64,000 bases of DNA, from contig JABSOM010000007.1 of the NCBI GenBank assembly GCA_013215945.1, positions 62,001-126,000 of the forward strand, written 5' to 3'. This DNA is from Campylobacteraceae bacterium. GTDB taxonomy: Bacteria > Campylobacterota > Campylobacteria > Campylobacterales > Arcobacteraceae. The position numbers and the translations under genes were made by a program. This document shows positions 51,895 to 60,096 of the stretch, piece after piece. Every line of letters begins with the position of its first letter. Positions within the stretch are counted from its first letter, which is position 1. The notes beneath the pieces are model-generated. The model had not been told where the DNA came from. It did no database searches and saw nothing but the letters and a program-made list of their open reading frames with translations.

Positions 51895-52675
51895 ACTTAA
51901 ACTTCTTTTGCCTTATTTATATATTTTTTTATTCGCTTATGGAGTTAATGCTGTTTTGTTTGTGTATCTTCCTAAAAATCCAATACAAAATAAAATAGAA
52001 TCAAAGAATCGAATAAACTACAGCACATATAATACTTTTTTTAATAAAGCCCCTCTGCTAAAAGAAGAAGAGAGTATAAAAAAAGAGTATTTTACAGTGG
52101 ATAAAATACGTGTAAAAGCAATTTATGCTCAAAAAAATAATGAAGGGTTAGCAATCCTTGAAGATAAGAATACAAAGAAGTCCTCTATAATAACTGTAGG
52201 ACAGGATTTTAAGACCTATACTCTAAAAAAACTCTTTAATACATATATTGTTCTAGAAAAAGATGAAAAAGAATATAAAGTTGTTTTGATAAAGTTATCT
52301 TCTAATGTAGAATATTCAATTAACAAAGAAAAAAAAGAAGAACTTAAAGTAAGTCAAACAGGGATTACCATATCACGGGTATATTTAAATACGTATATGA
52401 ATAATCTTTCAAAAATATGGAACAATATAAGCCTTAAAGAAATAAAAATAAAAAACAAAACAAAAGGTTTCCAAATTATAAATATCACACAAAACTCTGT
52501 GTTTGATAAATTGGGTTTAAAAAAAGGGGACGTGATTAAAAGAGTTAATAAAAAAAATATAGACTCTTCTGCATATGCGTTCGAATTGTATAAAAATATC
52601 AATGAAATGGAACATTTTTCAGTAGAAGTATTACGAAACAATAAAATGGTGGAGTTAAATTATGAAATTAATTAA
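51878..52675 (+). CDS. gspC: T2SS clamp protein GspC with PDZ domain
   Basis: This 265-residue bitopic protein has a membrane helix at about 9-29. A periplasmic homology region with Val-Ile strands follows (ILEDKNTKKSSIITVGQDF). The C-terminal PDZ domain (about 195-265) has GLKKGDVIKRVNKK as the carboxylate-binding loop. GspC links the inner-membrane platform to the secretin. It overlaps gspN-like and gspD genes. Confidence 0.82.
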   Translation: MNINYKLKLLLPYLYIFLFAYGVNAVLFVYLPKNPIQNKIESKNRINYSTYNTFFNKAPLLKEEESIKKEYFTVDKIRVKAIYAQKNNEGLAILEDKNTKKSSIITVGQDFKTYTLKKLFNTYIVLEKDEKEYKVVLIKLSSNVEYSINKEKKEELKVSQTGITISRVYLNTYMNNLSKIWNNISLKEIKIKNKTKGFQIINITQNSVFDKLGLKKGDVIKRVNKKNIDSSAYAFELYKNINEMEHFSVEVLRNNKMVELNYEIN

Positions 52676-54614
52676 AGTTTTTATAGCAATAGTATTATTG
52701 AACATATGTGTTTTAGCTAAAGGTGATAACATTAATGTTAATTTTAAAGATTTAGAGATAAAAGACCTAATTAAAATCACCTCTAAAATAATAAACAAGA
52801 ACATTCTTCTTACCTCCCCAATAAAAGGAAAAGTAGACTTTATTTCTAATACTTCGGTGAAAAAAGATGAAATTATTAATATATTGATTTATGTTTTGCA
52901 AGCAAAAGGTTTTACTATTGTAGAAAATGGTGATATTTTAAGAATTGTTAGAATTAATGATACGGCTAAATACAACACTCCTATTATTAATTCAACATCT
53001 AAAGAGTATTTTCAAATGGTAACTAAGGTTTTTAGGGTTTCATATTCTAATGTTGATTATGTGGCTTCAAAAGTACGCCATCTTATTTCAAAATCTGCAA
53101 AATTAGTAACAGATAAAGAATCTAATTCTATTGTAATCACTGATTTTTCTTCTAATATTAAAACCATACAAAAGGTAGTTAATTTAATAACCTTGGGAAA
53201 TGCAAAAGTTATTGAAATAGTGAAGCTTAAAAACATAGATGCAAAACTTGCCTCAACTAATTTAAAGCATGTAGCCAAATCAATATATAATGAAAAAATA
53301 CTTAAAGAGAAAGTATCCATTATTGTGAATAAAAACAATAATTCAATTACTTTAGTTGGAAAAAAACAAAATGTATTTTTTTTAAAAAAACAGCTTTTAT
53401 CCAATGACAGTAGCGGATCACTTATAAAAAGAGTAGTAGAAGTAATTTCTTTAAAAAATGTAGAAGCTAAAAATGTTATCAAGATAATTGATGCCATTAT
53501 AGGAAAGAAAAAATACCTAGACCCTAATATGAAACCTCTAAGCTCGATTGACGAAGAATCAAATTCTATTATTTTAGCTGGGCCTTTAGACGAAATAGAG
53601 TTTATTAAAGAATTGATTTCTAAACTTGACAAAGATAAATTGCAAGTATATGTACAAGCTAGAATTATTGAAGTGAACGAAAGTCTTGTTTCTGAAGTAG
53701 GGGCAAAATATGGAATTGCGGGAGGACGTGGAAATTCAAATGGAATTTTTACTTTTTCATCAGCACTTAATGGAGGGAAAGCTTTGGCTTTTGATACTTC
53801 AAGTATCGGACTTGTTTTGCCTAATATAAGCTCTGGACTTGCACTAGGGGCCAGTATTAATTTACTAAAAGAAAACTATGCGCTGGATATTGTTTCAGAA
53901 CCCTCTATTTTATGTATAAATAATAAAGAATGTTCTATTTATGTAGGGGAAACTATTTCTATTAAAACAGGCTCTAGTACAACGGATGGAGGTGTTACCA
54001 ATGATTCTTTTAAAAGAGAAGATATAGGACTTACCTTAAAAGTAAAACCTCGTATTTCGAATGATAATAAAGTGACGCTCTCAATAGAAACAATTTTAGA
54101 AGGGGTAAAACAAACGGTTTCTGTTAGTGGAAACCCTGATACCTCTAAAAAAGAAGTCAAAACAACAGCTATTGTAAACAATGGAGAATCCGTTATTATT
54201 GGGGGGCTTATTGAGAATAAAATGGAAGAAACCAATACTAAAGTACCTTTTTTAGGGGATCTTCCTCTTATTGGAGCTTTATTTAGGAATAAAAGTGAAA
54301 GTAATGTTCAAAAGAACCTTGTAATTGTCATTACTCCTTATATTATTCCTAAATCTAGGGATTTATCTTATGTAAGAAATCAGCTTGCACAATTAAAAGC
54401 ATTGGAATCAAAATATACCAAAGATATGGAACTAAGGCTCTTAGAAAACAAATTAAAAAATGATAAAAATGATAAAAAACGAGAAAAAAAACTTAAAAAA
54501 GTTAAAATTGCCTTAGCTAATCAAGTAGTATCTCAAAATAAAAAGAAGAAAATATCGAATACCTTTATGAAAGAAAGACAAGAAAAGATTAACAGGTTAA
54601 TGGGTCATGATTAA
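52662..54614 (+). CDS. gspD: T2SS secretin GspD
   Basis: This 650-residue outer-membrane secretin has a signal peptide (about 1-19), N0-N3 domains and a secretin core with VQARIIEVNE, the TTAIVNNGESVIIGGLIE gate region and TKVPFLGDLPLIGALF near the C-terminus. After the core there is a ~90-residue Lys-rich tail, which resembles an S-domain in position only and is not a typical pilotin-binding segment. It overlaps gspC and gspE. Confidence 0.95.
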   Translation: MKLIKVFIAIVLLNICVLAKGDNINVNFKDLEIKDLIKITSKIINKNILLTSPIKGKVDFISNTSVKKDEIINILIYVLQAKGFTIVENGDILRIVRINDTAKYNTPIINSTSKEYFQMVTKVFRVSYSNVDYVASKVRHLISKSAKLVTDKESNSIVITDFSSNIKTIQKVVNLITLGNAKVIEIVKLKNIDAKLASTNLKHVAKSIYNEKILKEKVSIIVNKNNNSITLVGKKQNVFFLKKQLLSNDSSGSLIKRVVEVISLKNVEAKNVIKIIDAIIGKKKYLDPNMKPLSSIDEESNSIILAGPLDEIEFIKELISKLDKDKLQVYVQARIIEVNESLVSEVGAKYGIAGGRGNSNGIFTFSSALNGGKALAFDTSSIGLVLPNISSGLALGASINLLKENYALDIVSEPSILCINNKECSIYVGETISIKTGSSTTDGGVTNDSFKREDIGLTLKVKPRISNDNKVTLSIETILEGVKQTVSVSGNPDTSKKEVKTTAIVNNGESVIIGGLIENKMEETNTKVPFLGDLPLIGALFRNKSESNVQKNLVIVITPYIIPKSRDLSYVRNQLAQLKALESKYTKDMELRLLENKLKNDKNDKKREKKLKKVKIALANQVVSQNKKKKISNTFMKERQEKINRLMGHD

Positions 54615-56106
54615 AGAAGAACTGCATGATTTAAACCTCACGCCTCATATCCTTGAAGGGTACGAATTGGCCTTAAAAAACTTTGTATTGTTTAGTGAAT
54701 ATGAAAATAATACTATTATTGCTGTAAGCTCTTTACATTTAGAAATTGCTTTTGATTATCTTTCAAAATATGAATATTCTTACGAAGTGAAATTTTTAGA
54801 TGAAATATCTTATGAAAAACTTTTTTCAAAATTTGTTGATTTTCGAGCGGATAAACAAATGTCCAAGATTCAAGAAGAACAAGAAAACGCTCAAATGCAA
54901 GAGGATGATTTTACATTAGATGAATTTTTAAAAGTGGGCTCTGATATTTTAAGCTCAGAAGAATCAGCTCCCATAATCAAGTTCGTTAATGCACTGTTTT
55001 ATCAAGCCATTAAAAAAAATGCTTCAGATATTCATATTGAAATGCATGAATATAAAGGTGAAGTAAGGTATCGAATGGATGGGGTTCTCTCAAAACATAT
55101 TGAGTTGGATAAAAATATCATGGCTTTAGTAATATCAAGAATAAAAGTAATTTCAAACCTTGATATTTCTGAAAAAAGAATTCCACAAGATGGACGTACA
55201 CAAATTAAAATATCTAAGAAAACCTTGGATATTAGGGTTTCCATTTTACCTACTTTTTATGGGGAAAGAGTGGTTATGAGAATACTTATGCAAAGTGAAG
55301 ATATTTTATCTTTAGAAGGTTTGGGCTTTTCTTCACAAGTAAGAGAAGGTCTGGATAAAGTTTTATATAATTCTTATGGCATGATATTAGTAACTGGTCC
55401 AACAGGAAGTGGAAAATCAACCACTTTGCATTCTTTATTGCATAAAATTAAAAGTGAAGAACAAAATATTATAACCATAGAAGATCCAGTAGAATACAAA
55501 TCCAATAATATATCTCAAATTCAAGTCAATGCAAAAGTTGGGCTTACTTTTGCAAGTGGCTTACGCTCCATTCTAAGACAAGATCCTGATATTATTATGT
55601 TAGGGGAGATTAGAGATGAAGAAACGGCTTCTATATCTATTCAAGCAGCATTAACGGGTCATTTATTGTTTTCAACCTTACATACGAATAGAGCACCTGC
55701 TGCAATAACAAGATTAATTGATATGGGGGTTGAAAAATATCTTCTTTCTTCTTCTTTATTAGCTGTTCTTGCACAAAGGTTGGTACGAATATTGTGTGAA
55801 CAATGTAAAGAAGTAGATATTTTAAGTTCCCATCATGATACCTTCACCCTAGAAATAAATTCAAAAATTTATAAAGCAAAGGGATGTAAAATATGTAATT
55901 ACACTGGATATAAAGGAAGAGTTGCTATTGGGGAATTGTTTATTATTACTGAAGAAATAAAAGAGTGCTTAAAACAGGATGTAGATGATTCTACTTTAAT
56001 GAAAATTGCTATTGATAATGGAATGATAAGTTTAAGTATTCAAATGATACATCTATTAGAAGAAGGTAAAACCTCTTTTAATGAAGCAATACGAATTGGT
56101 CTGTAA
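54607..56106 (+). CDS. gspE: T2SS assembly ATPase GspE
   Basis: This 499-residue secretion ATPase has an N1E-like start (about 1-90), Walker A GPTGSGKST (264-272), an Asp box (TIEDPVEY), Walker B (IIMLGEIRD) and a His box (GHLLFSTLHTN). The C-terminal zinc motif has two CxxC pairs (CEQC, CKIC), which is usual for GspE but absent from many pilus PilT proteins. It drives pseudopilus assembly with GspF and GspL. It overlaps gspD by 8 bases and is contiguous with gspI. Confidence 0.96.
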   Translation: MIKEELHDLNLTPHILEGYELALKNFVLFSEYENNTIIAVSSLHLEIAFDYLSKYEYSYEVKFLDEISYEKLFSKFVDFRADKQMSKIQEEQENAQMQEDDFTLDEFLKVGSDILSSEESAPIIKFVNALFYQAIKKNASDIHIEMHEYKGEVRYRMDGVLSKHIELDKNIMALVISRIKVISNLDISEKRIPQDGRTQIKISKKTLDIRVSILPTFYGERVVMRILMQSEDILSLEGLGFSSQVREGLDKVLYNSYGMILVTGPTGSGKSTTLHSLLHKIKSEEQNIITIEDPVEYKSNNISQIQVNAKVGLTFASGLRSILRQDPDIIMLGEIRDEETASISIQAALTGHLLFSTLHTNRAPAAITRLIDMGVEKYLLSSSLLAVLAQRLVRILCEQCKEVDILSSHHDTFTLEINSKIYKAKGCKICNYTGYKGRVAIGELFIITEEIKECLKQDVDDSTLMKIAIDNGMISLSIQMIHLLEEGKTSFNEAIRIGL

Positions 56107-56502
56107 ATGAAAAAAGCCTTTACTTTAATAGAAGTTATTATTTCAATTACTTTAATGTCTTTTGTAATTGTACTTTTATTAAATCTAAAAGAACAAAATC
56201 TCTATCTCGTAGATAAAGCACAAGACTCACAAGAAAAGAATGCTTATTTTTCATCCTTTGTTTTATCTTCATCTTTTCAGAATATAAATAATGAAAATAT
56301 ATATCTTTCTGATGTTTTAAGTTTTCAAAAATATGAACATAATAAAAACGTTAAAGACTTTAAAATAACAGTAAAAAACACAGCATTAAAAAGTAAAGTA
56401 TATGAAGTTTCTAGCTTGAATAATATTGAGTTTAAAGCATATGAAGGCCTATTCTCAAATAAAGACACACAAAAAAAATACTATTTTTTTAAGATAAACT
56501 AA
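56107..56502 (+). CDS. T2SS minor pseudopilin (GspI-like)
   Basis: This 131-residue protein has leader MKKA, then FTLIEVIISITLMSFVIVLL, a textbook pseudopilin helix with Glu5 and Ala at -1. The following ~100 residues are variable. Its position after gspE and before a similar gene fits GspI. It starts one base after the gspE stop. Confidence 0.72.
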   Translation: MKKAFTLIEVIISITLMSFVIVLLLNLKEQNLYLVDKAQDSQEKNAYFSSFVLSSSFQNINNENIYLSDVLSFQKYEHNKNVKDFKITVKNTALKSKVYEVSSLNNIEFKAYEGLFSNKDTQKKYYFFKIN

Positions 56503-57035
56503 TGAAATTAAAAGCTTTTACTTTAATAGAAGTGATTATTTCTATTACACTATTTTCTATTATCTTGCTTTTTATGTATAAAACTTTAGACATGACAAAC
56601 TTTTCTAATAAAATTTTTGAAGATAAAATAGAAAAAAATATGCTTCAAAACAGTGTAAAACAAATTATTGTAGAAGATATTTTAGAAGCATCAAGTGTTC
56701 TTAATATAGATAACACAGCTGAGTTTTCACTCTTAGAAATACAAAGTAATAATATGTACCATGATGTTTTTTACAAATATATATATTATCTTGTCTCAAG
56801 AGAAAAAAATTTACTCAGAATTGAAAGTTTAAATAAAATAAATTTTAAAAATTTTACACATGAAAGTTTAGAAAATGCTTATGTTGACCTTCTATTAAAA
56901 AACATCGAAATATTTTCTTTAGCAACATTTAGCAAAAACTACAGCAAAAATAATGCTGTCACTATCTTATTAAAACAAAAGAATACTAAAGAAATACTAA
57001 TCACTTCTCTTGTAATGGCTAAAAAAATTAAATAA
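56502..57035 (+). CDS. T2SS minor pseudopilin (GspJ-like)
   Basis: This 177-residue protein has leader MKLKA followed by FTLIEVIISITLFSIILLF. The N-terminal segment is almost identical to that of the upstream gene, pointing to duplication. Size and position suggest GspJ, which joins GspI and GspK at the pseudopilus tip. It is the last gene of the operon, and no prepilin peptidase (gspO) follows. Confidence 0.7.
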   Translation: MKLKAFTLIEVIISITLFSIILLFMYKTLDMTNFSNKIFEDKIEKNMLQNSVKQIIVEDILEASSVLNIDNTAEFSLLEIQSNNMYHDVFYKYIYYLVSREKNLLRIESLNKINFKNFTHESLENAYVDLLLKNIEIFSLATFSKNYSKNNAVTILLKQKNTKEILITSLVMAKKIK

Positions 57036-57340
57036 ATCTTTTGAAAAAAAAGGATATTAAAGCTATTTAATTTATAGTTTAAAGAAGTATAAATTTATAA
57101 TTATTGTGTTTAAATATCTTACCTTTATTCATCCCTCTGTTTATAATAGAATGATATCTAGAGAAATCAATTTTAGGTTTAGTTGTCATTAAATTTTTTT
57201 ATAAAATAGTTAGTTAAATTATATATTTAATCTAATTAATCTGTATTAGAGATAAAAAGAGGTGGAGATTCAGTCCCTGGGGTGTAAAATTAGGGGTGTA
57301 AAATTTGGAGAATGGAGACTACTAAGATGAAAAAAGAACA
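57036..57340. other. AT-rich gap after the T2SS operon with a degenerate RAYT-end copy
   Basis: About 300 bases with no supported gene. Bases 57262-57310 hold GTGGAGATTCAGTCCCTGGG and two GGGGTGTAAAATT units. This is an imperfect inverted copy of the RAYT-1 right end at 58690-58752. Confidence 0.6.
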
Positions 57341-57502
57341 ATGAGTAATATATATTTACAATACTTTAGAAATATAATTGGTATTATCCTTGCCCTTATT
57401 GGTTTATATTTAGTTTTAATTGCAGAATTAGGAACATATGGAAGCTTATTCTTTCTTATTGGTATTTTTATGGTTAAAGGAATTAAAAAAGATGAAAAAT
57501 AA
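57341..57502 (+). CDS. Small two-helix membrane protein
   Basis: This 53-residue protein starts MSNIYLQYFRN, has two hydrophobic stretches (about 11-28 and 33-46) and ends with the basic KGIKKDEK. Its stop overlaps the start of the next small membrane gene (ATGAAAAATAA), implying coupling. No family recognised. It lies between RAYT-end copies, so it may be accessory cargo. Confidence 0.5.
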   Translation: MSNIYLQYFRNIIGIILALIGLYLVLIAELGTYGSLFFLIGIFMVKGIKKDEK

Positions 57503-57716
57503 AAAAGATAATGTAAAAGCAAAAGGAATTATTGGATTAATAGTTATGTCATGTACGATAATTTTTCCATCTAATTTTTATCCAGAATATCTAAATAACA
57601 ACTATTTACTTTTTTTAGTTCTGGCAATATTCTTAATTTCTGCTTACTACTCAGGTATGTGGATGTTTAAACTATCACAACCAAAAAATTATGATTTGTA
57701 TATGAAGCACAAATAA
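57492..57716 (+). CDS. Small membrane protein, unknown
   Basis: This 74-residue protein begins at ATG 57492 (MKNKKDNVKAKG), within the end of the previous gene, with AAAGGAA upstream. The open frame continues back to 57438, but that part is out of phase with the likely translation start. It has two hydrophobic segments (about 12-27 and 37-55) and a GMWMFKL tail. Unknown function; it probably forms a pair with the previous gene. Confidence 0.5.
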   Translation: MKNKKDNVKAKGIIGLIVMSCTIIFPSNFYPEYLNNNYLLFLVLAIFLISAYYSGMWMFKLSQPKNYDLYMKHK

Positions 57717-57737
57717 AGAAATGGGGAGATAAATTAA

Positions 57738-57870
57738 AAATTACACCCAAATTACACAAATTACACCCAAAATTACAAAAATTACACCCCAAAATTACAC
57801 CCCAAAAATTACACCCCAAAAATTACAATTACACCCCCAATTACACCCCAGAGAATGAATCTCCACTTTT
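57738..57870. repeat. ATTACACCCC tandem array plus RAYT-1 left end
   Basis: About ten irregular units of (A)AATTACACCC(CA), 8-13 bases each, run to 57850, then CAGAGAATGAATCTCCACTTTT. The last part is the exact complement of the right end after the RAYT (58690-58720). Confidence 0.85.
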
Positions 57871-57934
57871 CCATTAAATCAATTTTCATGATATAATAAA
57901 ATATATTATTTAAACTTTGAACTTGGGAATAAAA

Positions 57935-58717
57935 ATGCCAACAAGAATAAGAATAGATTTAGCAGGATATCATCATATAATTAATAGAGGGGTAAACCGC
58001 TGTAATGTTTTTAATAATGATAATGATAAAGATATGTTTTTACTGATTATAAATAAAACTTCAAAGACGCATGATATTGTACTACATGATTATGTTTTGA
58101 TGGATAATCACTATCACTTGTTAGTAGAAACAAAAAAAGAAAATCTTCCAATGTTTATGAGAATAGTAAATGCAAACTACGCAAAATATTACAATAAGAA
58201 ATATAATAGAAGTGGCCATTTATGGCAAGATAGATATAAATCAAGATATATAATACATGATGAATATTTCTATATAGTAATAAAATACATTGAAAATAAC
58301 CCCGTAGAAGCAAAAATGACATCAGAAATAGGCAAATATAAATTTACCTTGGCTTATAATATATTACATTCAAAAAAATATAAGGAGTGTTGTAAAGAAT
58401 CTATATTAATTAAAGGCTTTAATCTAAAGGAATTAATTGAATTTTTAGATATTTCCATTACAGAAGATGAATTAAAGATATTAAATGAGAAAGCAAAAGT
58501 AGATGTAAAAAGAATCGAAGAAAAAATTGTTATAAAAGAAATAAAAGAGTTATATATATATTTTGTAAATATTAATACAAAAGAAAAAAGAAATAAAGCT
58601 ATACTAGAAGCATATTATGATGGACATACACAAGTTAAAATATCAGAATATTTAGATGTATCTAAATCTCTTATTTCGAAGATACTAAAAAGTGGAGATT
58701 CATTCTCTGGGGTGTAA
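57935..58717 (+). CDS. REP-associated tyrosine transposase (RAYT-1)
   Basis: This 260-residue transposase of the IS200-like Y1 (TnpA_REP) class has start MPTRIRIDLAGYHHIINRG, metal-binding HUH-type motif MDNHYHLLVE and the C-terminal GHLWQDRYKS region after candidate Tyr residues (NANYAKYYNKKYN). A ~100-residue extension ends in a helix-turn-helix (KISEYLDVSKSLISKILK) that may read the repeats. The last residues (SGDSFSGV) and the stop codon are encoded by the right-end repeat. The start is the ATG at 57935; a TTG at 57917 is less family-like. Confidence 0.9.
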   Translation: MPTRIRIDLAGYHHIINRGVNRCNVFNNDNDKDMFLLIINKTSKTHDIVLHDYVLMDNHYHLLVETKKENLPMFMRIVNANYAKYYNKKYNRSGHLWQDRYKSRYIIHDEYFYIVIKYIENNPVEAKMTSEIGKYKFTLAYNILHSKKYKECCKESILIKGFNLKELIEFLDISITEDELKILNEKAKVDVKRIEEKIVIKEIKELYIYFVNINTKEKRNKAILEAYYDGHTQVKISEYLDVSKSLISKILKSGDSFSGV

Positions 58718-58752
58718 ATTTCATTCTCTGGGGTGTAAATTTGGTGTAAATT
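58690..58752. repeat. RAYT-1 right-end repeats
   Basis: One full copy AGTGGAGATTCATTCTCTGG plus GGTGTAAATTT is followed by a partial copy (CATTCTCTGGGGTGTAAATTT) and a third fragment GGTGTAAATTTT. The series abuts the Rhs fragment's first codon at 58753. Confidence 0.85.
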
Positions 58753-59460
58753 TTGAATGGTAGAGTATATGACGTAGATACCGCTAGATTTTTATCTGCT
58801 GATCCGAATATTTTTCATCCGTTTGTTACGCAGAATTTTAATCGTTATTCTTATGTTATGAATAATCCTTTGATGTATACGGATCCTAGTGGGTTTGATG
58901 CTCTTACTGAATCTGAGCACAATGATACATGGGGAGATTCTTCTAGTGATGGTGGAGGTTATGATCCTAGTGCTGGTGAGAAAGAAGCTAGGGATTATAA
59001 TAATAGTAGTGCTAGTAAAAAAGAAGAATATAAACGAAACAGAGCTAAAAATAAAAAAGATATTGAAATAGAATATGAACGTAGAGTAAGTCAAATGAAA
59101 GCTGAGGCTTCTATGCGAGAAGCTAGGGCTAGAGCTAGAGCTAATGAAGCTTCGAATAAAAATGTTGGACAGTTGAAGACTGGGAAAAGTTGGACAGATA
59201 AAAAAACAAAAAGAGCTAATGCAAATGCAAAAGCTATGGAAAATGTACCGGGGTGGAGTCATCCAAATGATATAGCAAAACAAAGAGCACGGAGTATGTT
59301 GGATACACCAGCAGCGAGATTTGGGCTAAATGCAATTGATAGAGGAATAGCAGGAGCAGGGCTTGGATCATTTCTTGGCCCTGGAGGGTCGTTTATTGGT
59401 GCAACAATAGGAATCTCAATTGGTTTACTTGAACAGGGAGTTTATGAATCAATTAAATGA
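58753..59460 (+). CDS. Orphan Rhs C-terminal tip (core end plus variable toxin-like domain)
   Basis: This 235-residue fragment opens abruptly with the last ~48 residues of an Rhs core ([38 protein letters not shown]). A hypervariable region follows: Ser/Gly-rich, then highly charged (about 85-150), then a glycine-zipper hydrophobic segment [18 protein letters not shown] near residue 210. There is no upstream Rhs repeat region, an in-frame stop lies in the adjoining repeat, and TTG without a ribosome-binding site is the only start. It is probably a displaced tip cassette; membrane-acting toxicity of the C-terminus is a guess. Confidence 0.75.
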   Translation: MNGRVYDVDTARFLSADPNIFHPFVTQNFNRYSYVMNNPLMYTDPSGFDALTESEHNDTWGDSSSDGGGYDPSAGEKEARDYNNSSASKKEEYKRNRAKNKKDIEIEYERRVSQMKAEASMREARARARANEASNKNVGQLKTGKSWTDKKTKRANANAKAMENVPGWSHPNDIAKQRARSMLDTPAARFGLNAIDRGIAGAGLGSFLGPGGSFIGATIGISIGLLEQGVYESIK

Positions 59461-59568
59461 ATAAAAGTTAAAATATAGATTATTTTTAGAAGAGATATAA
59501 AATATAAAGAAATTAAGTACATAAGGATTTAGAATATATAATAATGATTTTAATAAAAAGGACTTTGT

Positions 59569-60096
59569 GTGAATATGAAAGAACGAGAAAATAAATATAA
59601 ATTTTTTGCAATATTATTTTTATTATCAGCATTTATTAGTTTAATTAAATTTATAATAACAACAGATATTCCATTGTATAATTTTATTGAAATTATTATT
59701 CTAATAGTTATTTCAATCTACTTGTTTACTAAATCTAAAAAAATTGAAAAAAATAATCCAAAAGATAATGAAAAAAGAAATCTTATAGTATATAAATCGG
59801 ATAATATTATAATATGGGAAGAATTAAAATTTAATATAGAAGAATTTTATAAAAAGAATTACTTTTCTCGTATTGTAATTAACAAAGAAAATACTTGGAT
59901 GATTAAAAAAAATGAAAATGAAGAAAATAATACTTATATCGCTATGTTTCTTAGTAGTAATTGTATAAAAATAGAAGTTTTTAATGCAATTCCTATTGAT
60001 ATTAAAATAATAGATAACTTTAACTTAAGAGTTGAAAGAAATAAAGGAAATGAAGGAAATGAAGGAAATGAAGGAAATGGGGAGAGGCACCATTAA
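59569..60096 (+). CDS. Two-helix membrane protein, candidate immunity protein
   Basis: This 175-residue protein has two membrane helices (about 10-28 and 36-52) and a charged C-terminal domain (about 60-160). The start is GTG at 59569 with AAGGA six bases upstream; ATG at 59575 is possible. Position directly after an Rhs tip is where immunity genes sit, so that role is inferred. The C-terminus is odd: 9-base tandem repeats give GNEGNEGNEGN, and the last codons GERHH and the stop come from the end of the second RAYT element. Confidence 0.6.
   Translation: MNMKERENKYKFFAILFLLSAFISLIKFIITTDIPLYNFIEIIILIVISIYLFTKSKKIEKNNPKDNEKRNLIVYKSDNIIIWEELKFNIEEFYKKNYFSRIVINKENTWMIKKNENEENNTYIAMFLSSNCIKIEVFNAIPIDIKIIDNFNLRVERNKGNEGNEGNEGNGERHH
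60046..60081 (+). repeat. 9-base tandem repeat GGAAATGAA inside the immunity-like gene
   Basis: Three perfect units (60046-60072) and a partial fourth encode repeated GNE. The array runs straight into the GGGGAGAGGCACC end of RAYT-2. Confidence 0.85.

Larger units (their letters stand above)
57839..58752 (+). mobile_element. RAYT-1 element (transposase with inverted terminal repeats)
   Basis: The element comprises a left repeat (57839-57870), the transposase gene and a right repeat (58690-58721) that is its reverse complement over ~30 bases, plus further partial right-end copies to 58752. Structure and protein class fit REP-associated tyrosine transposases, which mobilise short palindromic repeats by single-strand HUH chemistry. 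A 5' remnant of the same element lies at 46848-47126. Confidence 0.8.

Noticed and set aside
47610-52675. Type IV pilus or natural-transformation operon in place of T2SS
   Set aside because: PDZ-bearing GspC, GspG-type major pseudopilin and a four-Cys GspE, with no PilT, PilQ or ComEA-like genes, favour T2SS.
53057-53632. 191-codon frame antisense to gspD
   Set aside because: The sense frame has clear secretin motifs; the antisense frame has no recognisable domain and no start signal.
57738-57870. CRISPR-like array
   Set aside because: Units are 8-13 bases, directly abutting and irregular, with no unique spacers and no cas genes nearby. They match the ends of the adjacent RAYT.
58792-59283. 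163-codon open frame antisense to the Rhs tip
   Set aside because: Low-complexity Ser/Phe/Ile-rich translation, a shadow of the Lys/Glu/Ala-rich coding strand. No ribosome-binding site.
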